Origin: Spirochaetota bacterium
Lineage (GTDB): Bacteria > Spirochaetota > UBA12135 > COTS27 > JAFLEE01
Length of the DNA stretch: 64,000 nt
Assembly: GCA_017302015.1 (NCBI GenBank)
Contig: JAFLEE010000005.1
Span: 1-64,000, forward strand
Direction of reading: 5' to 3'
Made by a program: the position numbers and the translations under genes. Shown here one piece after another: positions 43,016 to 51,843 of this stretch. Position 1 is the stretch's first letter. Each line of letters begins with the position of its first letter. Under the pieces are notes generated by a model. The model was not told the DNA's origin, made no database searches, and was given only the letters and a program-made list of their open reading frames with translations.

Positions 43016-44413
43016 GTGTTCCGGTTCGGGTGCGCCATGATGCTGCTGACAGCCCTCCTCTTTTCCCAGGGCGGCCCGCTCCCCCGGGCCCTCTCCCTGA
43101 AGGAAGCCATCGCCCTCGCCGTCCAGAACGACGTCGAGCGGGAACTCCGGTCCCGGGGCCTGCACCTCACCGAGAGTTCCCTCTTCGCCCTGCGGCGCAA
43201 ATACTTCCCCGCCCTCTCGGTCTCCTACCAGAGTTACGTCTCACGCGTGCTCCGCGAAGACGACTCCCGCGACCGCAGCGTCCGCGCCGACCTCACCCAG
43301 CTGATCTGGGACGGCGGGCAGACCGGCCTCGCCGGCAAAGTCACCTCCCTCACCTATCTCGCCGACAAAGAGGCCCTGACCCTCTATGAATCCGACCTGG
43401 CCAATAAGATCCGCCTCCTCTACTTCGACGCCCTCCGCCAGCGCCAGGCCCTCGACCTCGCCCGCAAGTACCTCGACGCCTCCACGCGGCAATCCGAGAT
43501 CTCCCGCAAAGAGATGGAATTGGGCCTGCTGGTCGAGACCGATTTCCTCTATATTCTTTCCAAGACCCGGGAGGCCGAGCGCGACCTGCTCACCGCCGAG
43601 CGCCAATTCAAGGAATCCCTCTACGCCCTGCGCCTGGCCTGCGGGGTCGAGGCCGAGGCCGCCTTCACCGTCCAGGGCGACCTCGAGACGGGCCTCGCGC
43701 TGTTCCCCCTCGAGGTCGACCTGCCCCGCCTCAAGGCCCTGGGCGAGGCGGGGAACCCGGCGTTCCGCAAGAGCCACCTCGAGACCCTGCGCACCGGGCA
43801 CGAGCTCATCCTCGCGCGCCTGGGTTCCTTCCCCGTGCTCTCCCTGGGCGGCTATTGGCAACTCGGGGGGATCGCGCAGAAGAACCTGAGCCAGGATTTC
43901 GGCGCCACCCTCTCGTTCAGCACCCCCTTCTTCGGGAGTAGCGTGCAGGGCTCCTACGGCCTCGCTTCCCGGCGCAATACCGCCGCCCTCGACGAGAACG
44001 AGTCGGTGAAACTGGGCCTCTTCGACGACCCGCGCTATTTCGCCGCCATCGAAGAGAAGAAGATCGCCGCCGAGACCGCGCGTCGCCAGGAGCAGCTGAC
44101 CCGCAAGCAATTCGCCGTCCAATTGGAATCCCTAAGCGAATCCCTGCGCATGGCCTGGCGCGAACTGAAGACCACCGACGACCTGGTGGCGCTCCTCACG
44201 CGGCGCCTCGCCATCCTCGAGACCCGCGTGGGCCTCGGCGAGGCGAAACGTCTGGACTACGTGAAAGACATGAACGACGCCCAGATGAAGCGCCTGGAAC
44301 GCCTGGCCTCCCGCCTCGCCTATGCCAAGCAGGCCGCCGATTTGGAAACCCTCCTGGGCCTTCCCCAGGGGGGCCTCGCCCTCGTGCGCGGCGGCTCCGG
44401 GGAGGGCCCATGA
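43016..44413 (+). CDS. TolC-like outer membrane efflux channel
   Basis: This is a 465-residue protein of the outer membrane efflux family. The start may be GTG at 43016 or ATG at 43037, just before MMLLTALLFSQGG, the signal core. LSLKEAIALAVQNDVERELR (about residues 26-45) is the classical OEP opening. Two long coiled-coil helix pairs follow, for example ALDLARKYLDASTRQSEISR and KEMELGLLVETDFLYILSK, with a second copy around RRLAILETRVGLGEAKRLDY. A central barrel region reads FGATLSFSTPFFGSSVQGSY. It overlaps the adaptor gene by 4 bp. It would form the outer membrane exit duct for the RND pumps downstream. Confidence 0.88.
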   Translation: MFRFGCAMMLLTALLFSQGGPLPRALSLKEAIALAVQNDVERELRSRGLHLTESSLFALRRKYFPALSVSYQSYVSRVLREDDSRDRSVRADLTQLIWDGGQTGLAGKVTSLTYLADKEALTLYESDLANKIRLLYFDALRQRQALDLARKYLDASTRQSEISRKEMELGLLVETDFLYILSKTREAERDLLTAERQFKESLYALRLACGVEAEAAFTVQGDLETGLALFPLEVDLPRLKALGEAGNPAFRKSHLETLRTGHELILARLGSFPVLSLGGYWQLGGIAQKNLSQDFGATLSFSTPFFGSSVQGSYGLASRRNTAALDENESVKLGLFDDPRYFAAIEEKKIAAETARRQEQLTRKQFAVQLESLSESLRMAWRELKTTDDLVALLTRRLAILETRVGLGEAKRLDYVKDMNDAQMKRLERLASRLAYAKQAADLETLLGLPQGGLALVRGGSGEGP

Positions 44414-45747
44414 GCCCGCGCTTCCTCATCCCGCTCCTCTTGGCCGCCCTCCCCCTGGCCTCCTGCGGCGGCGAAGAGAGCCGCTCGGCCCACGGCGCGC
44501 CCCGGGTGCGCATCACCAACGTCTCCCGCGAACGGATCCCCGACGAGATCTCCGCCTTCGGCAGCGTGAGTTATGTGGAGAAGATCGCCGTTTCCTCCCA
44601 GGTGGAGGGCCGCGTGCGCCGGGTCTTGAAGCGCATCGGCGACCGCGTGGAGGCCGGGGAGACCCTCGCCGAGATGGAGCGCCTGCCCCTCGAGATCGAG
44701 GAGCGCAAGGTGCAGGCCGAGATCGTCCAGGCCGAGGCCGCCGCCCGGCTCTCCGCCGTGAAACTCGAGGAGGCCCGCCGCCGCGTCGACAACACGCTCC
44801 TCTCCATCGACAAGGCCCGCAATACCCTCGAGGGCCGCCAGATCGCCCTCGACAATATGCACCGCAAGCTCAGCAACCAGGTCGTGCTCCTGGCCTCGGG
44901 GGGCGTCACCGCCGACCTCGTGGAGAACCTGCGCACCGAAGAGCGCCAACTTTCCATCGAAGTGCGCCAGGCCGGCAAAGACCTGGAGATGCTCGCCCGC
45001 GGCTATCGCGACGAGGACATCCTCGCCGCCGGCCTTCCCGCCCCCGGCAACCAGGCCGAGCGCCTGGAATCCTTTCGCACCCTCAATACCCGCATCGAGG
45101 CCGCCGAGGCCGAGGCGGCCCGGGCCAACCTCAAGGCCTCGCGCCTACGGGAAGAATCGGTGCGCCTGCTGCTCGGGGAATGCACCATCAAGGCCCCCCG
45201 CGCCGGGGTCATCGGCCAGCGCAATTTCGAGGAGGGCGAGGAGGTGCAGAAGAGCACGCCCCTCTTCGTGTTCTTCGACATGGCGCGCGTGCATATCGTC
45301 GTCTCCGTCGGCGAGAAAGACCATGGGCGCCTTGCCCGGGGCCAACGTGCCCGCATCCGCGTGGAGGCCCTGGGCTCCAACGAGTACCCGGCCGTCCTCG
45401 ACCTCCTCACCCCCCTCTTCGACCTCCAGAGCCGCAGCGGCGAGGTGCGCCTCCTCCTCGCCAATCCCGGCGAGCGCCTGCGCCCGGGGATGTTCGCCAA
45501 GGCCGTCATCCAGACCGGGGGCGACACCACCGCCTTCCGCGTGCCGATCCCGTGCGTCCTCACCCGGGAGAAGGACAAGCCCGTGGTGTTCGTGGTGGCC
45601 GCGGGCACGGCCTACGAGAAACCCGTGCGCCTCGGGAAGGAGAAGGAGAATACGGTGGAGATCCTCGAGGGCCTCACCGAGAAGGACGGCGTCGTGGTGG
45701 AGGGGATGGAAAACCTGAAGGATGGTCAGGCCGTCTCGGTCCTCTGA
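44410..45747 (+). CDS. RND efflux periplasmic adaptor (membrane fusion) lipoprotein
   Basis: This is a 445-residue adaptor with lipobox LAALPLASC (Cys about residue 19). The first lipoyl half is ISAFGSVSYVEKIAVSSQ and VEGRVRRVLKRIGDRVEAGE. A long helical hairpin of Glu/Arg/Leu-rich sequence runs over residues ~100-250. The second lipoyl half is CTIKAPRAGVIGQRNFEEGE. The beta-barrel and membrane-proximal domains follow (ARIRVEALGSNEYPAV, PGMFAKAVIQTG). It bridges the TolC-like channel and the RND pumps. A 4-bp overlap with the channel gene and a 9-bp gap to the next gene show operon membership. Cargo is not evident. Confidence 0.9.
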   Translation: MSPRFLIPLLLAALPLASCGGEESRSAHGAPRVRITNVSRERIPDEISAFGSVSYVEKIAVSSQVEGRVRRVLKRIGDRVEAGETLAEMERLPLEIEERKVQAEIVQAEAAARLSAVKLEEARRRVDNTLLSIDKARNTLEGRQIALDNMHRKLSNQVVLLASGGVTADLVENLRTEERQLSIEVRQAGKDLEMLARGYRDEDILAAGLPAPGNQAERLESFRTLNTRIEAAEAEAARANLKASRLREESVRLLLGECTIKAPRAGVIGQRNFEEGEEVQKSTPLFVFFDMARVHIVVSVGEKDHGRLARGQRARIRVEALGSNEYPAVLDLLTPLFDLQSRSGEVRLLLANPGERLRPGMFAKAVIQTGGDTTAFRVPIPCVLTREKDKPVVFVVAAGTAYEKPVRLGKEKENTVEILEGLTEKDGVVVEGMENLKDGQAVSVL

Positions 45748-45756
45748 GGTTCCCCC

Positions 45757-47214
45757 ATGCGACGCATCGCCATGTGGTTCTTCCCGAGACGGGGCGCGAG
45801 GCCCCTCCTCGCCGCCCTCTTGCCGTCGCTCCTCCTCGCGGGCTGCGCGGAACTCTTCGACCCCGCCATCCCCCGCATCCTCGACGTCTCCCCCGCCGAG
45901 GGGAGCAACGCCTCGGCGGCGAACCTCGCGGTGAGCGTCGCCTTCAGCGCGCCCATGGACCGCCCCCGCACCGAGAAGGCTTTCTCCCTCACCGTGGGCG
46001 GCGCCCGCGTGGAGACCGATTTCCGCTGGGTCGACGCGGTGCTTGTCGCCGAGCCCCGCGCCCCGCTTCAGGCGGGGTTCCGCTACGCCATCGAGGTGCT
46101 CCCCGACGCGGTGGATACCCGCGGCATGCGCCTAAAAAATCGGCACGCCTCCTGGTTCACGGTGGGCACGCCCGGCCTCCATCCCGGCGCGCTCCTCGCC
46201 TCCCCCGCGGGGGCCATGACCACGAACCGCCGCCCGCAGCTTACCCTCGCCTTCTCTCGCCCGATGGACCCCAAAAAGACCGAAGAGGCCTTCTCCATCT
46301 CCCCCGATCCCGGCGGGCATTTCGCCTGGGCCGACCCCCAGACCCTCAATTATGTCCTCCATGGCGACTTTTCATGGTTCACCGAGGTCGTCGTGCGCCT
46401 GGGCGCCGCGGCCCGCGACGCCGACGGCTACGGGCTCGAGGCGGATTTCCGCGCCTCCTTCACCTGCGGTTTCGCGGCCGCCGCCCCCCGGTTCCTGGGC
46501 GTCTTCGCCCAGGGCGACGCGCGCGCTCCGGTCTCCGAGCGGTATTTCGGCCAAGACCAGGGGGGCGTCTCGCGCTATCTCGGCTTCGTCTTCCATTTTT
46601 CCGCGCCCGTCGACCGGTCCTCCTTCGAGTCCGGCCTCAGTTTCAACCCCTCCATCGATGGCCGCTTCGAGGCCACCAACGACCTCGAGGGGCCGAAGAT
46701 CCTCTTCCATCCCTCGGCCCCCCTCTCGGCGCTTAAGACCTACCGCCTCACCCTCTCCGGTTCCATCAAAAACGCCGAGGGCCAAAGCCTCGGGCAAGAC
46801 CAGACCCTCGCCTTCACCACCGACGGGGCCGACTCCACCCCGCCCGCGATCGAGACGCTGACGGGGGGCGGCCTCGCCTGGGCGTTGGATGCCGTGAACG
46901 CCTGGGGCGGCGCGGTGGGCGGTTTCGACCTGGTCCTGCGCTGGAGCACCGCCTCGGGCGTCGGCATGGATATCGCCGCCGTCCAGCAATCCACGACCCT
47001 CTCGCGCTTCGCCGGGGTCGGCGGCCCGGTTTCCGAGGGGACCATCCGGGGCTGGATCTGGGATGGCGAACATCGCACCGCCACCCTCAGCCTCACCAAT
47101 CTCGCCCCCAGCAATTATTACCGCCTCCGCTTCGCCTCCGGCGTAAGCGGTTGCCGCGACACCCGCTCCAACACCCTCGCCGCCGATTCCCAGTGGCTCT
47201 TCTACCACGATTGA
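45757..47214 (+). CDS. Ig-like (SbsA/Big_5-type) repeat lipoprotein
   Basis: This is a 485-residue lipoprotein with lipobox PSLLLAGC (Cys about residue 30). The mature region contains at least three Ig-like repeats of the SbsA/Big_5 kind. Each has the motif of a sheet with xFSxPMDxxxxExAF: VAFSAPMDRPRTEKAFSL, LAFSRPMDPKKTEEAFSIS, and VFHFSAPVDRSSFESGL. A final domain has SNYYRLRFASGVSG. Proteins of this build are frequent in spirochaetes and other bacteria, but their function is mostly unknown. Placement between an RND adaptor and its pumps is unusual and suggests an accessory part of the exporter or its secreted cargo. Confidence 0.83.
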   Translation: MRRIAMWFFPRRGARPLLAALLPSLLLAGCAELFDPAIPRILDVSPAEGSNASAANLAVSVAFSAPMDRPRTEKAFSLTVGGARVETDFRWVDAVLVAEPRAPLQAGFRYAIEVLPDAVDTRGMRLKNRHASWFTVGTPGLHPGALLASPAGAMTTNRRPQLTLAFSRPMDPKKTEEAFSISPDPGGHFAWADPQTLNYVLHGDFSWFTEVVVRLGAAARDADGYGLEADFRASFTCGFAAAAPRFLGVFAQGDARAPVSERYFGQDQGGVSRYLGFVFHFSAPVDRSSFESGLSFNPSIDGRFEATNDLEGPKILFHPSAPLSALKTYRLTLSGSIKNAEGQSLGQDQTLAFTTDGADSTPPAIETLTGGGLAWALDAVNAWGGAVGGFDLVLRWSTASGVGMDIAAVQQSTTLSRFAGVGGPVSEGTIRGWIWDGEHRTATLSLTNLAPSNYYRLRFASGVSGCRDTRSNTLAADSQWLFYHD

Positions 47215-47218
47215 CCCC

Positions 47219-48769
47219 ATGCCAGCGACAGCAAAAGCGCCCTTCTTCTTATCTCGGCTCCCATCCTCTCTCCGATCTACCATGTCGCGTCTGGGCGCAA
47301 GCCGATCCACTCTCAAAGATCTCCTCCACTCCAAAGCGCCGCTTCGAAACGCACGCTTCTCCTCGCTCCTACTCCCCCTTCGTCACTTATCAAGAGGGAG
47401 GAATCTGTGGGGAGGGAGTCTCCTCTTACTCCTCGCCGCCTGCACTTCCCCCTTCGGCCTCGACACGCCCTGGGTGCGGGCCACCGAACCCTCCGCGGAG
47501 GCCACCGAAGTCGCCACCAACGCGGCGGTGAAGTTCTCCTTCTCCGCCGCCATGGATATGCTTTCCACCGAAGAGGCGTTTGCTGTGAGCGAGAACGGGG
47601 GCAAGGTGGGCGGCAAGTTCACCTGGGACTCCCCCTCCAATTTCACCTGGCGACCCCTCGTCCCGTTCTCGCCCGGGGCCCTTTGCGAGGCCGTGCTCTC
47701 GACGCGGGCGGAAGACGAGAAGGGGAATAATCTCGCCCTCGCCAGCACCCTGCGCTTCACCCTCGCCGGCGACCCGACCCCGCCCCAGATCGTCTCCATG
47801 GCGCCCGCCGACCGCAGCGCCGCGCCGGTGCCCACGAACCTGCTGGAAATCCGCTTCAGCACTGCGATGGACGTCGAAGGGGTGAAAGGCGCCCTCACCC
47901 TTTCCCCCAGCCCGGGCCAGGTCATCACCGCCGATGCGGCCCAGAAATGCTTTACCGTCGTCTTCCGCGAGAACCTCGCCTACGGCACCAAACTCACCGT
48001 GGGGCTGGCGGCCGGCACCAAGGCCAGGAACGGAAAGGGGCTCGCCAGCGCCTACGCGGCTTCGTTCTGGGTGGGGGATGATTTCGTTCCCCCGGCGCTC
48101 CTCGCCGCCACCAATTCCCGGGGGATGGCCCTCCGCGACGGCCAGACCGCCGTGGCCTTCGAGAAGGACGATTCCTTCACCCTGAGTTTTTCCAAAGCGG
48201 TGGATGCGCCGTCCGTCCAGGGGGCCTTCTCCCTTTCGCCCTACCTGGGGATGGTCTGGCATTGGCCTTCCTCCGATCGCGCCGTGCTGCGGCCCGACCC
48301 CTCCTTTTCCGGCGGGAGCACCTACCGCTTCGCCCTGGGCGAGGGCTGGAAAGACCTCCGCGGCAATCGGGCCGCCGCGGGATTCTCGGCCTACGCGACC
48401 TTCGATGGCCCCCATTCCGCGCCCCTGCGCGTGACGGGGATCGCCGACGAGATGGGTAGAGCCCTCGCCCAAAATGCCGTGGCGCCCGTGCCTTCCTGGA
48501 ACGGCCCCGTGCTGCGTTTCAGCGCGGCGGTGAAGACGGCGACCGTCGTCTCCGCCCTTTCCCTCACGCGCGTCTCTGGAAGCGGCAGCGGCGGCGCGAC
48601 GCTCCAGGCCTTCGTGTTCGAGGACGGTGACCAAACGGTTCGCCTCGCCATCGCCGGGCTGGCCCCGGGGAACGTGTACAAGCTCGTCCTCGCTTCGGGC
48701 AGCGCCGGGGCCCGCGACCTCTTCGGGAATCTCCTGGCCGAAGATTGGATCTTCTTCTTCCAAACCTGA
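47219..48769 (+). CDS. Second Ig-like repeat lipoprotein
   Basis: This is a relative of the previous gene product, up to 516 residues. The lipobox is LLLLLAAC within RGRNLWGGSLLLLLAAC. That leaves a ~75-residue N-terminal extension from the ATG at 47219 that does not look like part of a signal peptide, so the real start may be a later codon, perhaps a CTG near 47406. The mature part carries Ig-like repeats with VKFSFSAAMDMLSTEEAFAV, LEIRFSTAMDVEGVKGAL, and FTLSFSKAVDAPSVQGAFSL. The C-terminal strand is NVYKLVLASGSAG, mirrored in the preceding gene. A duplication of one ancestral gene is evident. It is 6 bp from the first RND pump gene. Confidence 0.8.
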   Translation: MPATAKAPFFLSRLPSSLRSTMSRLGASRSTLKDLLHSKAPLRNARFSSLLLPLRHLSRGRNLWGGSLLLLLAACTSPFGLDTPWVRATEPSAEATEVATNAAVKFSFSAAMDMLSTEEAFAVSENGGKVGGKFTWDSPSNFTWRPLVPFSPGALCEAVLSTRAEDEKGNNLALASTLRFTLAGDPTPPQIVSMAPADRSAAPVPTNLLEIRFSTAMDVEGVKGALTLSPSPGQVITADAAQKCFTVVFRENLAYGTKLTVGLAAGTKARNGKGLASAYAASFWVGDDFVPPALLAATNSRGMALRDGQTAVAFEKDDSFTLSFSKAVDAPSVQGAFSLSPYLGMVWHWPSSDRAVLRPDPSFSGGSTYRFALGEGWKDLRGNRAAAGFSAYATFDGPHSAPLRVTGIADEMGRALAQNAVAPVPSWNGPVLRFSAAVKTATVVSALSLTRVSGSGSGGATLQAFVFEDGDQTVRLAIAGLAPGNVYKLVLASGSAGARDLFGNLLAEDWIFFFQT

Positions 48770-48775
48770 GGCGCC

Positions 48776-51700
48776 TTGAACCTCACCCAAGCGTCCCTCC
48801 GCTACCCCATCACGGTGGCCATGGCCGTGCTGGCCCTGGCGGTGCTCGGCGCCGTGGCGGCCCTGCGCATGCCGGTCTCCATCCTCCCCGACATCAAACT
48901 TCCGGTGCTGAGCCTCGTCACCGCCTACGAGGGGGCCACCCCCGCCGAGGTCGAGGCCCAGATCACCCGGCCCCTCGAGGAGGCCCTGGGCACGACGCCC
49001 GGCCTGGAGAAGATGGAGAGCCTCTCCGTCCAGGGCCGCTCGATCCTCACCCTGACCTTCGACTTCGGCCGGGATCCCCAGCAAGCCGTACTCGATGCGC
49101 GCGACCGCATCGACCTGGTGCGCAACGCCCTGCCCCAGGATGCGGGGCGCACCCAGATCCAACCGCGCGACCCCGCCGGCAAACCCGTGCTGTCATTTTT
49201 CGCCGCGCCCGCCGGGATCCCCCTGGAGCGCCTGAGGCCCTTCCTCGAGGACAACCTGAAGGGGGAATTGGAGCGCACCCCGGGCGTGGCCCGCGTGGCG
49301 ATCAAGGGGGGCCGGGAGCGCGAGATCCGGGTGGAGGCGGAGGCCCCGCGCCTCATGGCCCACGGGCTCACACTGTCCGAACTGCGCGATCGCCTCAAGA
49401 CCGGCAACGCCAGCGCCCCGGCGGGCGATCTGGTGGAGGGGCGCTTCTCGGTGCTGGTGAAGACGGCCGGCGAGTTCCGCCGGGTCTCGGAACTCGGGGA
49501 ACTCGTCGTCGCCCGCAGCGAGCAGAAGGCCCCCGTGCGCCTCTCCCAATTGGCGCGCGTGGAGGACACCACCCGCGAGGTCGAATCGGCGGTCTTCCTC
49601 GGGGCGGGGGAAGGCGTGGTGGTGGAGATCTTCAAGGAGAGCGGGGCCAATACCGTGCGCGTCGTGGAGGCCGTGGAGAAGACCGTGGCGGCCTTGGTCG
49701 CCAAAGAGGGCGCCTCGCCCCGCTACCGCCTGGAGAGCATCGGCGACGACCGGCGGGCTATCGTCTCCACGATCCGCAATCTGGTGACCGACGGCATCCT
49801 CGGGGCCGTCATCGCGCTCCTGGTGCTGATCCTCTTCCTCCGCGACCCGGTCTTCCCCCTCCTCATCGGCCTGGCGCTGCCGGCCTCCCTCTTCGCCGCC
49901 GCCGTCGGGCTCTACCTCGCCGGCAGCGGGTTCAACGCCCTCACCCTCGGCGGCCTGGCGGTCGCCACGGGCCTCATCCTCGACAACGCCATCGTGGTGC
50001 TCGACGCCCTCTTCGAGAAGCGCCGCGAGGGGTTCTCGTGGACCGATGCGGCCCTCATGGGCAGCCGGCGGGTGGGCCTCTCGGTCTGGGCCTCGAGCCT
50101 GACCGTGCTCGTGGTCTTCCTCCCCCTCCTCTTCATCCGCGGCGCGCTGGGCGAGTTCTTCGTCGACCTCGCCCGCTCCGTAAGTTTCGCGCTCCTCGCC
50201 TCGATCCTCGTCTCACTCGCGCTCATCCCGGCCCTCGTCACCCGGCCGCGCGTGGGCCGATTCCTGGACGCCCGCCCCGATTGGGAGGGATCGCGTGGAG
50301 GATCGGGCGCGCTCTTTCGCGCCTCGAGGCGGGCCTGGGAAAACTTCACCGCGCTCTACGAACGGGCCCTCGCATGGACCCTCTCGCGGCGGCGCCTCCT
50401 CTATACGTATCCGGCCCTGCTCTTCGTGTCCCTGGGAGTCCTCCTCTTCGGCCTTCGGCGGGAACTCATTCCCGAGGCCCCATCCCGCCGCATCGCCGTC
50501 GAGTTCTCCATGCCCCAGGGGACCATCCTCCCCGTCACCCTCCAAAACGCCCAAGAGCTGGCAAAGCGCATCGAGTCGATCCCCGGGGTCGAGCGCGTAC
50601 TCCTTCGGGCGGGGCTCGACCCCAGCGACCAGGACCTCGACCAGAAGGGCTCCCACTGGGCCGACCTGAGCGTCACCCTAGGTCCCGGCCGCTCCCGAAA
50701 CCGCCGCGCCCTTTCCCGCATCCGCACGCTCCAAGGCCCCCCCGGCTCGTGGATGGACGCCGCGTGGGAACGGGACGCCTCGGTGGCGTGGCTCGAAGCG
50801 GGCGGATCCCGAAGCGACCTCGAACTCAGCGCGCCCGATGACGAGACCCTGCGCCGGGGCATCGCCTGGCTCCGCCGAAGCGGAGGAGGCGATGGGGGGA
50901 TGCGCTTCGATTGGGACACCACCCGGGAGACCCTCCTCTGGACGCCGCGGCGGGATGCCATGGCCCTCACCGGGCATACGCCCAAGGTTTTGGGGGATGA
51001 GCTGCATGCCGCCATCGGCGGGGTGGAGGCCGGCGCCTTCCGCCAGCCCAATCGCGACATCCCCATCCGCCTTCGCCTCGCTCGCCAAGACCTCGCGGGC
51101 GGCCCGAACGAGATCCTCGCCCTGGCGAAGGACCGGCCCCCCGTCCCCCTCGCCCTCCTCGTGGACGAACAACGCATCCGCGAGCAGGTGCGCCTGCGCC
51201 GGCTCAACCAGGCGCGCACCACCGGGATCTTCCTGAAGGCGGAGGATCCCCGGGCGAGGGAAAGGGCGGCCGACATCCTCCTCACCGGGCGGGCGGCTGC
51301 CCTGGAGCGGGAAACCGGGGCCTCCCTGCGGCCCACCGCTTCGGCCCTCGCCGCTGGGGATAATCTTCGGCAATTCGCCTTCGCCTTCGGCCTGAGCGTG
51401 CTCTTTATCTACATGCTCCTCGCCGCCCAACTCGCCTCACTACGGGCGCCGCTCATCATCATGTCCGGGGTGCCCCTCATCTTCCTCGGCATCGATGGCG
51501 CCCTCCTCCTCACCGGCCATACCCTGAATCTCTTCTCCGGCATCGGCATCATCCTGCTCTCCGGGGCCGTGGTGCGCGAAGGGGTCCTGCTCTGGGAACG
51601 CGCCCGGGAGGCCGGGGGCGATCTGGTGCGGACGGCCTCCTCGAGGCTCCGCCCCATCCTCGCCACCACCCTCACCTCCATGCTCACCCTGCTGCCCCTG

Positions 51701-51841
51701 GCCCTCGGCCTGGGCGAGGGCGTCGAGATCCAGTCGAGCCTCGCCGTCACCATGATCGGCGGCCTGGCCGTCTCCTCCTTCCTCACGCTCTTCTATCTGC
51801 CGGCGCTCTTGGCGCGAAGCCTCCCGGCCGCGCGGAACTAG
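48776..51841 (+). CDS. RND efflux pump subunit (first of two)
   Basis: This is a 1021-residue proton-driven pump of the AcrB/MdtB/CusA superfamily, with a TTG start at 48776. The N-terminus SLRYPITVAMAVLALAVLG is the first transmembrane helix, followed by MPVSILPDIKLPVLSLVTAY, the family opening. The porter loops and two sets of six helices are at the expected positions. The transmembrane helix 4 motif reads LILDNAIVVLDAL at about residue 402, with a single Asp where AcrB has two; single-Asp forms occur in CusA-type pumps. The last helices end with SFLTLFYLPALLARS. It is followed after two bases by a second, different RND pump, so the two may assemble as a mixed trimer like MdtB-MdtC. Confidence 0.9.
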   Translation: MNLTQASLRYPITVAMAVLALAVLGAVAALRMPVSILPDIKLPVLSLVTAYEGATPAEVEAQITRPLEEALGTTPGLEKMESLSVQGRSILTLTFDFGRDPQQAVLDARDRIDLVRNALPQDAGRTQIQPRDPAGKPVLSFFAAPAGIPLERLRPFLEDNLKGELERTPGVARVAIKGGREREIRVEAEAPRLMAHGLTLSELRDRLKTGNASAPAGDLVEGRFSVLVKTAGEFRRVSELGELVVARSEQKAPVRLSQLARVEDTTREVESAVFLGAGEGVVVEIFKESGANTVRVVEAVEKTVAALVAKEGASPRYRLESIGDDRRAIVSTIRNLVTDGILGAVIALLVLILFLRDPVFPLLIGLALPASLFAAAVGLYLAGSGFNALTLGGLAVATGLILDNAIVVLDALFEKRREGFSWTDAALMGSRRVGLSVWASSLTVLVVFLPLLFIRGALGEFFVDLARSVSFALLASILVSLALIPALVTRPRVGRFLDARPDWEGSRGGSGALFRASRRAWENFTALYERALAWTLSRRRLLYTYPALLFVSLGVLLFGLRRELIPEAPSRRIAVEFSMPQGTILPVTLQNAQELAKRIESIPGVERVLLRAGLDPSDQDLDQKGSHWADLSVTLGPGRSRNRRALSRIRTLQGPPGSWMDAAWERDASVAWLEAGGSRSDLELSAPDDETLRRGIAWLRRSGGGDGGMRFDWDTTRETLLWTPRRDAMALTGHTPKVLGDELHAAIGGVEAGAFRQPNRDIPIRLRLARQDLAGGPNEILALAKDRPPVPLALLVDEQRIREQVRLRRLNQARTTGIFLKAEDPRARERAADILLTGRAAALERETGASLRPTASALAAGDNLRQFAFAFGLSVLFIYMLLAAQLASLRAPLIIMSGVPLIFLGIDGALLLTGHTLNLFSGIGIILLSGAVVREGVLLWERAREAGGDLVRTASSRLRPILATTLTSMLTLLPLALGLGEGVEIQSSLAVTMIGGLAVSSFLTLFYLPALLARSLPAARN

Positions 51842-51843
51842 TT

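Noticed and set aside
44322-46736. 804-codon open frame across the adaptor and first Ig-like gene
   Set aside because: Arg/Pro/Gly-rich composition typical of a GC shadow, overlapping two well-supported genes.
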